Positions 23,642 through 35,056 of a stretch of 64,000 nt of DNA are shown in pieces (within the stretch, counting starts at the first letter, position 1; each line of letters starts with the position of its first letter). The notes under the pieces were generated by a model. The model was given only the letters and a program-made list of their open reading frames with translations, did no database searches and had not been told where the DNA came from. Source of the stretch: Spinellus fusiger. Its lineage: Eukaryota > Mucoromycota > Mucoromycetes > Mucorales > Phycomycetaceae. Where the stretch lies: NCBI GenBank assembly GCA_025094145.1, contig JALLLS010000018.1, positions 415,966 to 479,965 of the forward strand, read 5' to 3'. The position numbers were made by a program, and so were the translations under genes.

Positions 23642-24906
23642 TAGTATTTGGTGGAGATTATATAATCCTTTTCATTTTCTGATATAATTCTTGTATGGGG
23701 AAATACTTATTACTTGTGATAAAAACACACAGTAGAGACTCGAAAATTGGATGAAGTATATAAAAGATCAACAGGATATTACATACAAGTTTATTGGGTG
23801 GAAACCCTTAGTATTTGGTATTTCTACCCTTGGCCTCTATCACAGCCCTACATCTCCGATGCATGCTGTTAATGAGGTTGTTGGTAACCTCTTTGGGGAT
23901 TATATCCCTTCTTGGACTAGGAGAGCCTTCAAATCCTGGAGGGTGCTTGCTGGGGTCATCATCATGCAAACCGCTCTGTCCAGTTCCTCCTAAAAATGCT
24001 CTATTGGGTTCAGGTCAGGGCTTTGAGAGGGCTACCTCTTCATTGTGACTATGCCTTTTTCATCCTTCCATTTTCTAGTCTCCTTACTAGTATGGCAACT
24101 GACATTGTTCTCTTGAAGAACAAATACTGCCGCTGGATTCAGTACCAAAAGAAGAGCCAACCCAGGGCAATAGGCCATATCTAAAATACTAGTGTAATTG
24201 GAACTATTAATGAACCCCTTCACCATAGCAAGTCTAGCAACAGCTTCACCAGAAAAGGAACCACACACTACCAACACTAAAATTCATTGTTGGTTTGAAT
24301 TTTTTTGGGAGAAGCCACTCCTTTTTGTGCATCACTATGTTACTGTGGTTATTGCTCATCAGCTGAAACTTGGACTCATCGGACCAGATGACTGTCTTCC
24401 AGTCTTCATCTGTCAAATGAAGGTAGGCCCTAGTCCAATTAAGCCTCAACTTGTGTTTAATGCTGAGAAAAGGTTTCTTAACCACCCTGTAAGAAGAAAG
24501 ACCAAGCTTCTTCATCATTTTTTCTAAAAGTGCTCATCCACACTTTGGTGTTCATCTGATTGAAAATCTTATTCATTATATGAGATGAATCCCTTTCCAC
24601 CTTGGATAAAACTTCTCTCTTGTCTCTCAATAAGAATAGACTTGCACCGAGAGATTTTCCCTGATTTTAAACAGTCAGTTTCTCTGTACTTCTTCACGAT
24701 GGCCTCCTGAACAATGAGTTAACAATTAAATTCATCAATATTCTTCTTTCTGTTTCCAATAGGCTTGTTGCTTTTTCATTAGTGTTATATATAATTGATG
24801 TTATAGCGGAAAAAGAAGAAATGAGGAATAAGCAAAAAAAAGAAATTGTTTTGAGCAAAATATAGGTCGGAAAACAAAATCTTTATTATTATTTTGCCTG
24901 ACACTG
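23642..24906 (-). mobile_element. Degenerate Tc1/mariner element nested in the long-TIR element
   Basis: Its ends and interior match the better preserved copy at 33960-35056. TA flanks lie at 23640-23641 and 24907-24908. The transposase on the - strand is broken by many stops and frame changes. A catalytic block at 24518-24246 keeps WKTVIWSDESKFQ and the KKLGLSSYRVVKK region. The left inverted repeat is decayed (TAGTATTTGGTGGA versus CAGTGTCCGGTGGA). The element is about 1.27 kb. Confidence 0.8.
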
Positions 24907-26134
24907 TATTAGATTTCACGCTCTTTCGTGTAATCAATATTACCCCAAAAGAGTAAAAATACAAATCGCAAAACTCAACATAAGTAACATCCATCCATCA
25001 GTAACAATCCCTATCCACCCACATAGTACACAGTACACATTGGATACACCAACTAAGGATCCTGGCCAACCACCAACCATCAAGCAACCTCCTGTACCAG
25101 CACCTGTCAGACCCTTTGTGTCTGAGGCCACCACTGCTACCACCATTCCTAACTCAGACAGCAGAAAACCCAGACTACTTACCAAACGCACTCGTGCAAA
25201 TACTTACGAGTATCAAATGACTGAGGTAGAAAAGTCTGATACCTTTACCCAGCAGATGATGGCATTTCTGTCAGATATTCAGAGACAAATGGCAACAATT
25301 GGACTCCGCATCCAGGAATTGGAAGCACAAGTCAAGGTCAAGGATGACCTTATTACATCTCTTCAGGCTCAGATCAATGCTAAGAGTGCAGATAATGCAC
25401 CCAAATCACCTCCTGCCCCCATCCCCACAGTGAAATCCACAGCTGCCATAGAAAAGGATACTACTACTTATGCCAACATGGCTAAAAAGAACGCCTCCCC
25501 ACCAAAGAAGACAGCAAAGGCCAGAGCAGTGCTTAGAGCACAAACAGTTCGGGCCTTACAAGAGCCTACTGGGCCCTCAGTATACGACTTTGTATATGTC
25601 CTTTGTCGCTGCTACCTCAAGTACGGCCAAATCCGCAAGATGTTGGGATCACTGAAGATCCAACAGTCACGGATCATAGACATCCACTTACCTGTAAGGG
25701 GCACAATTGCACTGCTTGTACACGGTAGCTTCAAGCAAGAACTCGAGGAGAAACTTGAGAAATCAAAGATCAAGCCACAGGCAAGCTTTGATCCAGTAAC
25801 TGCAACGGTGATTGCAGACCCTAAGCTCCAGCAGGAGTCAGATAGCACCAAGGCTGTAATGGCCCAAAAACTCTTTGAGCAACGAGTGTCCAACACCTGT
25901 CTTCGTGCCCCCATTCATTTAGGGTACAACATTGCTCGCCACTTTGGCTCAAGCATTGCCACACCCCGTCTATCCACCATTGCCTTTGAGAAGCTCCTGG
26001 CAGACCTCAAGGCCAAGGCCACAGTCACCAGCCCTCCCGCCACCCTTGAAAAAGAAGCCCTCCAGGCATTTGGGTCTGACTCAGCCATGGAAGGAGTCGA
26101 GGGAGACAATCAACACGCCCAACAAGACTTATAA
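24902..26134 (+). CDS. Coiled-coil, LINE-ORF1/gag-like protein of the long-TIR element
   Basis: The frame is open from 24902, at the right edge of the mariner insertion, to TAA at 26134. No ATG occurs before MTEVEKSDTFTQQMMAFL (about 25217), so the original start was probably lost, spliced, or upstream of the insertion. What is visible: a Pro/Thr-rich N-terminus; a coiled coil (SDIQRQMATIGLRIQELEAQ onward); TTYANMAKKNASPPKK, like the basic linker of LINE ORF1/gag proteins; an RRM-like fold (YDFVYVLCRCYLKYGQIRKM, RIIDIHLPVRGTIALLVHGS); and a C-terminal domain with FDPVTATVIADPKLQ and RAPIHLGYNIARHFG, reminiscent of ORF1p C-termini. No zinc knuckle or reverse transcriptase is seen. The function is inferred only: nucleic-acid binding. 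Confidence 0.55.
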   Translation, partial: HCIRFHALSCNQYYPKRVKIQIAKLNISNIHPSVTIPIHPHSTQYTLDTPTKDPGQPPTIKQPPVPAPVRPFVSEATTATTIPNSDSRKPRLLTKRTRANTYEYQMTEVEKSDTFTQQMMAFLSDIQRQMATIGLRIQELEAQVKVKDDLITSLQAQINAKSADNAPKSPPAPIPTVKSTAAIEKDTTTYANMAKKNASPPKKTAKARAVLRAQTVRALQEPTGPSVYDFVYVLCRCYLKYGQIRKMLGSLKIQQSRIIDIHLPVRGTIALLVHGSFKQELEEKLEKSKIKPQASFDPVTATVIADPKLQQESDSTKAVMAQKLFEQRVSNTCLRAPIHLGYNIARHFGSSIATPRLSTIAFEKLLADLKAKATVTSPPATLEKEALQAFGSDSAMEGVEGDNQHAQQDL

Positions 26135-26185
26135 ATAGACTAATCTTTGGTCTATTGAGAGCTTGTGGGATTAGGCTCAAACTAA

Positions 26186-26426
26186 TGTCTATGTCTGCAT
26201 TGTCATTTTCTCTCATTTCTCATATTTCTCCATTTTTTCCCTCATTTCGAGGTTTTATATACTCTAATCTTTCTGTTTCTTTTTTTCCTTGCATTTATTT
26301 TTTCCACTTTTGTATTTGAAAGTGTTTATATGTATATCTTAATTGCTCAAAAGTTCTCATAGGGTGGCTAACATGCCCAATGCGTGAATAGCAACCAACA
26401 CCCAAAAATAAAAATACTTTGAACTG
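26186..26426. repeat. Right long terminal inverted repeat
   Basis: This is the inverse partner of 23203-23447. It ends ACTTTGAACTG before a TA, followed by TTAGATTTCAC. Confidence 0.75.
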
Positions 26427-26636
26427 TATTAGATTTCACCCAATAATTAATATTAACTGGAAGCTACTAAGATAGACAATTCATTATTTATAGAAAATAA
26501 GACACCACAAATCCCTAAATAATATCTAAAATCTTTAAAGGTTTAATGAATCTATTTATTTATATGGCAGTGAAGTGAATCTTGTCGTCTTTGATCTTAG
26601 GTATCAAAGGAAATCCGGACAGTTAAACGTGTAGTA

Positions 26637-27977
26637 CAGTCACATAACATTAGAAAGGGTACGATTTCTCTTTTTTGAAATCCTGAAAAAAAATATGCTT
26701 TACGGATATAAATGTTACGACCTCAAAACACATACTAATGACTTCAAATTCAACGCAAAGTTAGTTTAACATATTGTATATAGTAATATATATAAAAGAG
26801 TTTTTATTTAATATTTTTGGGCCACTTTTGGCATCAATAACTGCCTGGCAGCGATCCTTCATTGAGCCAACTAAACGTTCGGCAAGATCAACGTGGATAT
26901 TTCCCCAGGCTTCTTCTAAAGCTGTCTTGAGCTCATCGATATTTTTGATACTGGCCCTCTTGTTATTGATAAGCTTATCAAGACAGCTACAGAGTTGTTC
27001 AATGGAGTTGAGATCAGGACTTTGGGCAGGCCAGTAATCAAAGCACCTAATTGCATGTGTCTCTTTTGCACCATGTTGTATAGCCACTTGTATGGAAGCT
27101 AGCCCCATCTTAGAATATAAAGTCCTTATCCTCTTTCTCATTCAATTCAATAAACCATAGCAGAAATTTTCCTGCTAAAATGCTGACATATACGTCCTGA
27201 TTCACAGTGCCATCAATAAAGACCAAAGGCCCAAATCCACCCACCCAGAAACAGCTCCAGACCATTATGCTACCTTTCCTTCATTTGGTTGTAGGTATGA
27301 TATTAGCAGCCTTATACCTCTCTCCTATCTTTCGAATCACTCTGGTTTCTCCCTGGTAACCCTCTACTTCAAACCGTGACTCATCAGACCATACGACGCG
27401 TCTCCAGTCCTCGGGAGTCCAATTGACCAGTTCCTTCGCCCAACGAAGTCTTTTCTTCATATTTTCTTCAGAAAACCTTGGCTTGTGTGCTGCGAAGTAG
27501 GAACCAAACTCAATCTGGTATATTTATTTGATGAATGTTGCTCTACAGATGACTATCTCATGAGCCTTAAGTTCCAAATTTATGAAGTTATAGGAGGCAA
27601 ATGGGTTGCCTCTTAGAATGGTCTCAAGTCGTCTGAGGTCTCTCTCGTTAAGTTTTTTTTTGGGTGCACCAGAACTAGGTCTTGGTAGAGGTGTACCATT
27701 AGTCTTGATTCTACTAATTATCTTTTGGACAGTGGACTTGCTAATGCCAACGACCTTTGAAATGCTACCCATCAAGTAATTTTCTTTTTAAGCCAATAAA
27801 CACCCCAGTACTCTTTTTCTTCAAGCTTATTATAAACTCTAGAGTTTCTAGTTGAGGATTCTGCGTTTGACATTTGAGATTGCTTAATAGAATGTGATTC
27901 TGTGGTAAAAAGAAGAAGAATCATGTTTAAAAATGTATAAATTAGGGGGTCGTACCCTTTCTAATGTTGTGTGACTG
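26637..27977 (-). mobile_element. Tc1-like element with broken transposase
   Basis: Short inverted repeats (CAGTCACATAACATTAGAAA at 26637, and its inverse ending 27977) are each flanked by TA. The element is about 1.34 kb. On the - strand a helix-turn-helix part (VVGISKSTVQKIISRIK, 27775-27524) precedes a catalytic part with AQSPDLNSIEQL (27141-26761). Multiple stops and frame changes separate them, so the copy is dead. It is a different family from the 34-kb mariner, with no shared end sequence. Confidence 0.8.
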
Positions 27978-28739
27978 TAGAGCTCTGCTCTTTATTCATT
28001 CAATTGCGTACTTCTTTTATAATATTTCTACGCACTACTTCTGCTAACTTATGATATAATAATTGCATCTTCAGGACGAGCTATCCTTTAGTCTGATTTC
28101 AACTGTTCACCTTTCTTTTTCCAGCTGGCTTCTTCACTAAAGATGTCATTATCCATAAAAAGAAAGTAATATCACGACAATTTTTTCATAAGATCACGAT
28201 ACTTTTTAGGTATTTCATGGCCATTTTTTTATTGTGGATTTCTAAAGAATTTTCAAGGATAAGTGAAGGTACAAAAAATTATTTTTCCCTCTGCATTTCT
28301 ATTACTATTTTTCCCGGTAACCTTACATTTATAGAGATAAATAGAGTGATAATGTATTTGTATTTTTATGTTTGAGTCTGTTTTTATGGCTCTAATTTGT
28401 CTGTAGTCATTAGAAAAAAATCAATTGTTTAGTTAATCTAAAGACTTTCTTGTTTTATTTGATACATGAAAATTTATTGAGTATCATTAATATAAAACTA
28501 CATCCTATGCTTTACAGTGTGTTACTCATAACATTCTTATTGATTATTTTTATTTATTTTTTGCTTTTAATCATTCATAAAGTGACTAAAAGAATGTAAT
28601 CGATGGTTTCAAATTCCAGGCTATTTTTTCTTTCTTTCTTCATAACAAATCTTTTTCTCTAATGTCTCACTTATCCAACACCATAAACATCTTCACTAAG
28701 ACTCTCGAGATATATGGGAAATAGACCAGCCTCAAGACT

Positions 28740-29745
28740 CGCTCATCCATTCTCCATGAGGTGCCGAGCAACACCAACACCCTGGCCGAGATATCTCGTA
28801 TGTTCAACGTGCTTTCTAACATTATAGGAGACATAATAAGGCACTACAAGGAAACAGGCTCGGTGGAACCTTCTCCGAAGAGTAGCCGACAAAGAGAGTT
28901 GGACGACAGCGCTCTCCGATGGTTGAGAAGAACAGTGGTCAGTGATTCCCACTAGACCAAGGAGGCCATCATGGTAGACATGGCCATTAAAGTATTAGAC
29001 AGGGCTTTGAGGTAGCATCTCGATAAAAAAAATCCACTCTTTCAGTCCATTAGCCAATCTTCTTTTGAAAAATTAAAACGTGGAGGCAAGACTCTAGTGG
29101 ACTTGTTAACACATTAGTTGAACCCATGAGCAGTGGTATGAGGTCATCTAATCCGATGGGTCTAGAGTGGAGCTCATGAACCTTAACAAGAGATTCAGAG
29201 TCATCAGTTAGTGTGACATGGCCTTTAAGCTCAGGAATGTCTTGGAAACAAAGAAATTTGGAGGGTGTGGAGTAATGGTATAGGCTAATTCTGTGGGGGA
29301 AGGTGTTAGGAGATTGATCGTAGTGGAGAGTAGGGTAAACTCCGACAAGTACATCGATGTCTTGGGAGATGTCTACATCCATGAACTCAATTAATTCTCT
29401 CTCTTATAAAATGTGGGGTCAGTTATTGACTACAAGAGGACAATGTTATTCTCTGTACAAGCAGGGCAACTCGTGAATGGAAGGCAGTAAAGAGGATGAA
29501 AACTCTTCCTTCCTGGCCCTTGCAAAGTCTTGATCTCAATACAATTGAGCATCTATAGGCTCACCTTAAAAAGGTCATTAGGAAAGACAAAAGTGCATAT
29601 TCCACTAAGGAGAAGTTGGAGTCGACCCTGATGCTGGAATGGTGCAGAATATCGAAGAAAGTGACAGACACCCTCATTGCCAGTATAGGGTGGAGATGCC
29701 AGGCAGTTATTGTTGCCAAGGGTGGCCACAGTGTTTATTAAGTGG
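28740..29745 (+). pseudogene. Decayed Tc1/mariner transposase
   Basis: An HTH-like piece (AEISRMFNVLSNIIGDIIRH, ETGSVEPSPK) at 28761-28955 is followed in other frames by SDGSRVELMNLNKRF. There the usual Trp before SDES is a stop codon and the Glu is Gly. Further pieces are GGCGVMV and a C-terminal SLDLNTIEHL block ending in AVIVAKGGHSVY near 29740. Element ends were not located. Several stops and frame changes show a long-dead copy. Confidence 0.65.
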
Positions 29746-30177
29746 TTTACAAATAAAAGAAGTTTTATTTATTATCAACACTGATATCTTTATTTATTGA
29801 GTATTTCACGTCTTTATCTAATGAATTCACGAGGTTATAACACTGTTAAGATAAAGTATGAATATAAAAAAGGATATCTGTATATGAGATGGTCGATCAC
29901 ATTTGTTGGGTCACTATATACAGCCACACCCAATTTAGCTTACTTTGTTTGGCTCTTGGTGCTACTTCTTATGGTAGAAATCTTTCCCAACTTCACTCAT
30001 TTATCTTATCCCATATATTTTTTCTTCCCATGCCCGCTCGATTGACTTCACAGTCCCTTTAAACCATGTACACCGTGCTTTATACGCGTTAAGAGTTTAT
30101 AAACATTTCGTCAAGCGTTAAAATAAAATTTCGGTGCCAACTACGGCATTATACATTTACTTTTTACAGTCACATCC

Positions 30178-31077
30178 AATTGAATTTAATACTTTTGAAA
30201 ATAAATTTCAGGACAAAATATTTAGGATATGTTCAACATTACATAAAACATTTTACATTTGATCTAGAAGCTTCAGACTTTCACACACTAAAGCTCAACA
30301 TATTTAATTATAGAAAATAAAATAATACAGTTAGTACTTTGTATGGCCTTCTTTGGCATCAATGACTGTCTGGCATCTATCTGTCATACTCAGAATTCAT
30401 CGTTGTGCAAGTTCAACACCAGCCCTCTCCCACTCCTCTGCAAGTAGAGCCATCAAACTTTCAACATTGATAATAGACACCCTTCTTTCCTCAATTCGTC
30501 TTTTCAAGGCCCACTAGATGTGTTCAATTGGGTTCAAGTCAAAGATATGTGCATATCAGTACTCAAAGAACCCTAGTTTGATACGTCTCTTTCCACTATC
30601 TAGCATAGGCCCCAATATGACAGTTAGCACCATCTTCTTGTAACAGAGACTCACTGTTATCTTTATGATACAATTCCATGAACCAAAGATGGAACTCACC
30701 AGCCAAGTTTCTTATATATTCGTCTTGGTTTGCAGTGCCATCAACAAAGACTAATCCGCCAAATCCGCCCGCCCAAAAACAGCTCCAAAGCATGACACTA
30801 CCACCACCAAACTTCGTTGTTGGAACACTATGATTAGTATCATGATATTTTCTAAATTTTCTGATGACACGGGCACTTTCATCATTTCCTTTCACGGTGT
30901 ACCTAAATCCATCAGACTATATAACACCTCTTGATTGGTCGCTTGTTCAATTGAAATGTTCCTTAGCCTAACAAAGCCATTTCTCTTTGTGTTTTGCAGT
31001 GAAGGCTGGATTGTGTGCTGAAGAAAAATATCTAAACCCTAACTGACTGCAGTAGCTGATAATGGTGTTTCTACATA
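30178..31077 (-). mobile_element. Tc1-like element fragment, parent of the 9.5-kb deletion copy
   Basis: The left end CAGTCACATCCAATTGAATT, after TTTA, matches the ends of the element at 9478-10064. On the - strand the catalytic core is readable at 30895-30596 (GGGSVMLWSCFWAGGFGGLV, LLQEDGANCHIGAYAR), with stops around it. The 5' transposase part matches 9560-9710. The right side is interrupted at 31077 by an IS630-like element. I did not find the distal end beyond 32606. Confidence 0.7.
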
Positions 31078-32606
31078 CACCTTTTTCGGAAAGTATTCGC
31101 ACAACCTCAGAAAAAAATCGCACACTTTTTTTTCAATTTTTGCACACTCATAAAAAAATTGCATACTTTTCCAAATACTATTTCTTCAACAATGAGCTTA
31201 CAAATCTACTATGAAGATGGACAGGGAAATACTATCGATGAATCGAGCAATGAGCCCATATTGATGGATGTAGATAAAGAATATTTTCCTCTTCAAAACA
31301 TCGTAGACTACAGTACTTACCTGGACTTAAAACCACCCGAGAAGCCTCAGCCAAAATCCAAGGTCACCAAAAAGGCTTCAACTTCTATTTCATTACCTGT
31401 ATTTTACTACATGAAACATAGTGATGATGTTAAAGGTCACTTTTTTCATCTGGTTTATGAACTAGACATGACTGCAGGTAAAGCAGCTAAGCAGTTGGGT
31501 ATTGCTCGTCGAACCGCATATGACTAGCTTGAAAGAGATCAGGAACAAATCATGCAAAATATGAAGAGATCTCAAAGTTGAGCCAGTAGAGACCCCAAAA
31601 ATGGGCCAACCAGCATTATTAAATGAAGACCATAAGAAACATCTTTCTGAAAAGTTTTTGGATCACCCTTCTGCAATGTTAGATCAAGCAATGGACAGTC
31701 TTATTGAACAGTTCAAAGGCTTGAAACTTGCCAAGACAACGGTTTACAGCTTTATGACAGAAAAGTGTGCCTTGTCATTTAAGAAAGCACACCTTTATTC
31801 AAAGGAAAGAAACTCGCCTGAGAGTATTGAGAAAAGATTTGACTGAGTTATCAGATGGAACCAAACAGACATGGATTACAATAGTAACTGTGTGTTTATT
31901 GATGAGTCTACTTTTCATATAAATCTGAAAAGAACCATGGCTTGGTCAAAGAAAGGAACCAGAGCAGAGGTTGTTCAGCCCACAACAAGAGCAAAAACAA
32001 CAAAAATTTTGGGAGCTATATCTTCTCATGGCATTATTAATGTTAAAGTAAGAGTGCCTTATGTTTCTTCATAAAAGAAAAGCAAAGCAAACGGAGCAAC
32101 CAAAATGCAGAAAACTACTGGAACAGTTACTGGTCATTAATTTAACTTTATTGCAAGCACTTTGGATGTTTTAGATTTTTACAATGAGTTTAAAGGACAT
32201 TATATAGTAATGGATAATGCACCTATCCACACAGCTGAAAGTATTAGCAGACTTATTGAAAGTCGTGGCTATGGATGTGTATACCTTACACCCTACTCTC
32301 CTGAGCTTAACCCCATTGAGCAATTTTGGTCTGTTGTGAAGAGTAAGCTTAAAAGAGAAAGGCTCTTAGAAAATGAGACGTTAAACATGAGGATCACTGA
32401 AGCATGTAGCAATGTTCTTATCAGTGATCTTAAGGGATTTTGTCGTTACTCTTCTATGAAATTTGATGACATGCTTAAGTAAAAATACTCTTTAATAAAT
32501 TTCTCACACTTTTTACAATTTTTTAAATGGAATTGTGCAAAAAGTGAAAAATAAAAATGTGTGATTTTTTTCTGACGTTGTGTGTGAATATTTTCTGAAA
32601 ACTGTG
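31078..32606 (+). mobile_element. IS630/Tc1-type DD34E element, pseudogenised
   Basis: The ends are inverted repeats (CACCTTTTTCGGAAAGTATT at the left; the inverse of CACAGTTTTCAGAAAATATT at the right), with AGAAAAAAATC further in on both. TA precedes the left end; the right flank is CA. The transposase reads from MSLQIYYEDGQGNTIDES (31192) through an HTH (MTAGKAAKQLGIARRTAYD), the first catalytic Asp in NCVFIDESTFH, the second in IVMDNAPIHTAES, and the Glu in SPELNPIEQFW. The second Asp and the Glu are 34 residues apart (DD34E). One frame change (about 31527-31600) and stops at 31844 and 32072 disable it. Confidence 0.8.
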
Positions 32607-33959
32607 CAGGCTATTTGTTTGGTTCAATATTTTTAGTCTACTATAGCAATACATGCGTTGAAATTATGGCTATAAGTTTTATTTTAGCACCAACAATATA
32701 GTCTAAGATTTATACCGATTCAAGGAATCTAAAAGTGCATAAATGATTATAAAAAACAGCCAATTAAAAAATATACATTCGATTTGGTTCTAATTTAAAT
32801 AAAAATAGGAAATTGCAACTGATATTGACTTAGAATACAGTGAAATATAAATGAAAAGTTTTCAAGTTGTAGACTCTGGTAATATTTCTTGTATCATGTC
32901 GTTTTAGATATTTGTTATAGAAAGACACATTAAACACAAGGCAGAGGCCTCAATCCTTTATAAAACATAGACTAGGTCAATAAATATCAAATACAAGTTT
33001 ATTAGACAATTTTTTATTACTTGTCTGGTGCCATTAAAAGTTATCTCGTGTATAAAGACAAAAAATATAATCGTCAGCGTTCTTTCTTTTATAAGGGGGC
33101 TTATTTTTCAGTAGTATTGGGTAAGACAGTTTGGGAGAAAGAATAAGTTAAGAAGAGAGAAAGAAAAATTGAATTTTCTCTTTTTTTTTTGGTTAGAGGA
33201 TCTAAAACTTGTTAGCTTTGTTAAAAATCGGTGTGTAGAGTATAGATATAACTAAATGATACTAGAGTAAAACAAAGCGCGTTATTATTGTAACATGATT
33301 TACAAAAGGCATTGAAAAAAAAGGGGGGGGAGAATATGTTGGTACTGTTTAGAGCTTTATGGAAATAGAAGAATAATACTCTGTATCATCTAAAAATATC
33401 AATAAACTGTTTATTGATCTACTGATGGAAAAAAAACAATAGCCTATTAGAGCACTTCTATTTCCAAATTCTTTCTTAAGTATGCATAGTGTCTTTGATT
33501 CTCTTTTAATATTATAATCTTTTTCTTTTTCTTTTGAGAATAAATATAGTCAGAAAACAGGTGACTAAGTATCTAGTAAAGTCCCTCAAATCTAATCTAT
33601 GCTCTAGCTGAAAAAAACCAGACTCACACCTAAAGATTTCTGGTATATTCACACCCAAAGATTTTTGGGATATATAAGGAAATATCTTGAGAATAAATTT
33701 GCAATATTCTTATGATTGGCTAATGTGTTTTAAAATGCCTTTTCGCTGTCTAAATGGGCTGTTTCAAGCTTTACTTACCTGTTTAAAGACGATTGACTTT
33801 GCAATTTAAATGTATAGAATTGGCTGTAAAGACAAGAAATAGAACAAGAATCACCCCAAAATTACAAACCATTCATTAATATTCTTCTCTTAACATATTT
33901 TTTTTATCCTTAAGCCCACAATATTTAAAGTATAACACTGCTGAGAAAGATTTATTATA
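32607..33959. other. AT-rich region between elements
   Basis: There is no supported gene and no clear element end. The sequence is AT-rich with homopolymer runs, for example A7G8 near 33316. It may hold unrecognisable transposon remains. Confidence 0.5.
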
Positions 33960-35056
33960 CAGTGTCCGGTGGAAAACATGTCAAAGTTTTCATTTTCCGA
34001 TATAATTCTTGTATAGGGAAATACTTATTCTTTGTGATAAAAACACACATTAAACACACAGTAGAGACTTGAAAATTGGATGAGGTATAAACAAGGTCAA
34101 CAGAATAATAAATTCAAGTTTATTGGGTGGAAACCCTTAATATTTGGTGTTTATACCCTTGGCCTCTATTACAGTCCTACATCTCCAATGCATGCTGGCA
34201 ATCAGGTTGTTGGTAGCCTCTTTGGGGATTCTATCCCTTCTTGGACCAGGAGAGCCTTAAAATTATGAAGGCTACTTGCTAGAGTCATTCTCTTTTGAAA
34301 TAATCTGTCCAACCCCTCCCAAAGATGCTCAATTAAGTTCAGGTCAGGACTTTGATATTGTGGGCTTCACATTATTTGGAAGACTATCCTTCTTTCTGTG
34401 TACCACCCTGTTGCGGTGGTTGTTCGAGATAAGCTGGAACTTAAACTCATCGGACCAGATGACCGCTTTCCAGTCTTCTTTCCTGTGGAAGTGGGCCTTA
34501 GCCTAAGCAAGCCTCAACTTCTTGTACTTGTCGGTGAGAACATGCTTTCTTATCACACTGTAGGAAGTGAGGCCAATCTTCTTCATCATTTTTTGAAATG
34601 TCGTCATGGACACTTGAATGGCCATTCCCTGGTGAAGCTCCTTCATGCTCTGGAAGGAGTCCCTTACTACTTCACGAGAAACTTCTCTCTCGTCACCCTC
34701 CTTCAAGATAGGCTTGCACCCAGAGCTCTTCTCTGATTTGAACCTGCCATTCTCTCTGTATCTCTTCATAATGAGACTGACAGAGAGAAAACTCACGCCA
34801 AACATGGCTACACTATTCACTTGTCTGGTGCCATTTACTGTGGCCTCCTGAACAATGAGTTGACGATTAAAGTCGTTGATATTCTTCTTTATATTTCCAA
34901 TAGGCTTGGTAGTTTGCTCAGTGGTGTTAGACATAATAGATATTATATTGGAAAAAGAAAAAAGAAAAGAGGAATAAGTAAAAAAGAAAAGAATTTATTT
35001 TGAGCAAAATAGAGGTCGAAAAATGAAAACTTTGACATGTTTTCCACTGGACACTG
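33960..35056 (-). mobile_element. Tc1/mariner element with intact ends
   Basis: Inverted repeats of about 40 bp (CAGTGTCCGGTGGAAAACAT at 33960, and its inverse ending CCACTGGACACTG at 35056) have TA on both sides. The element is 1097 bp. The - strand transposase begins near 34934 (MSNTTEQTTKPIGNIKK) with an HTH region and KKIGLTSYSVIRKHVLTDKY. It stops after about 143 codons, and the catalytic half continues only in broken frames. This is the best preserved copy of the family nested at 23642-24906. Confidence 0.85.

Larger units (their letters stand above)
23203..26426 (+). mobile_element. Long-TIR DNA element carrying an ORF1-like gene
   Basis: The two ends are imperfect inverted repeats of about 240 bp (23203-~23447 and ~26186-26426). 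They share AGTTCAAAGTATTTTTATTT, CGCATTGGGCAT, TTAGCCACCCTATGAGAACT, TTCAAATAC and AAATGAGGGAAAAA in the same order. Both are flanked by TA (23201-23202 and 26427-26428), and the right end reads CAGTT inward, like Tc1/mariner superfamily ends. The element was split by a mariner insertion (23642-24906); without it the length is about 1.96 kb. The only intact open frame is the coiled-coil ORF1-like protein, with no transposase. A fragment matching its outer end is at 56126-56146. The family is not recognised. Confidence 0.7.

Noticed and set aside
25612..26216. - strand frames under the ORF1-like gene
   Set aside because: Antisense shadows of the strongly biased + strand coding region.
29050..29382. 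110-aa - strand frame
   Set aside because: Antisense to the decayed + strand Tc1 transposase at 28740-29745; no domain.
34080..34736. + strand frames in the mariner copies (also 23751-24527)
   Set aside because: They recur in both copies only because they are antisense to the - strand transposase.
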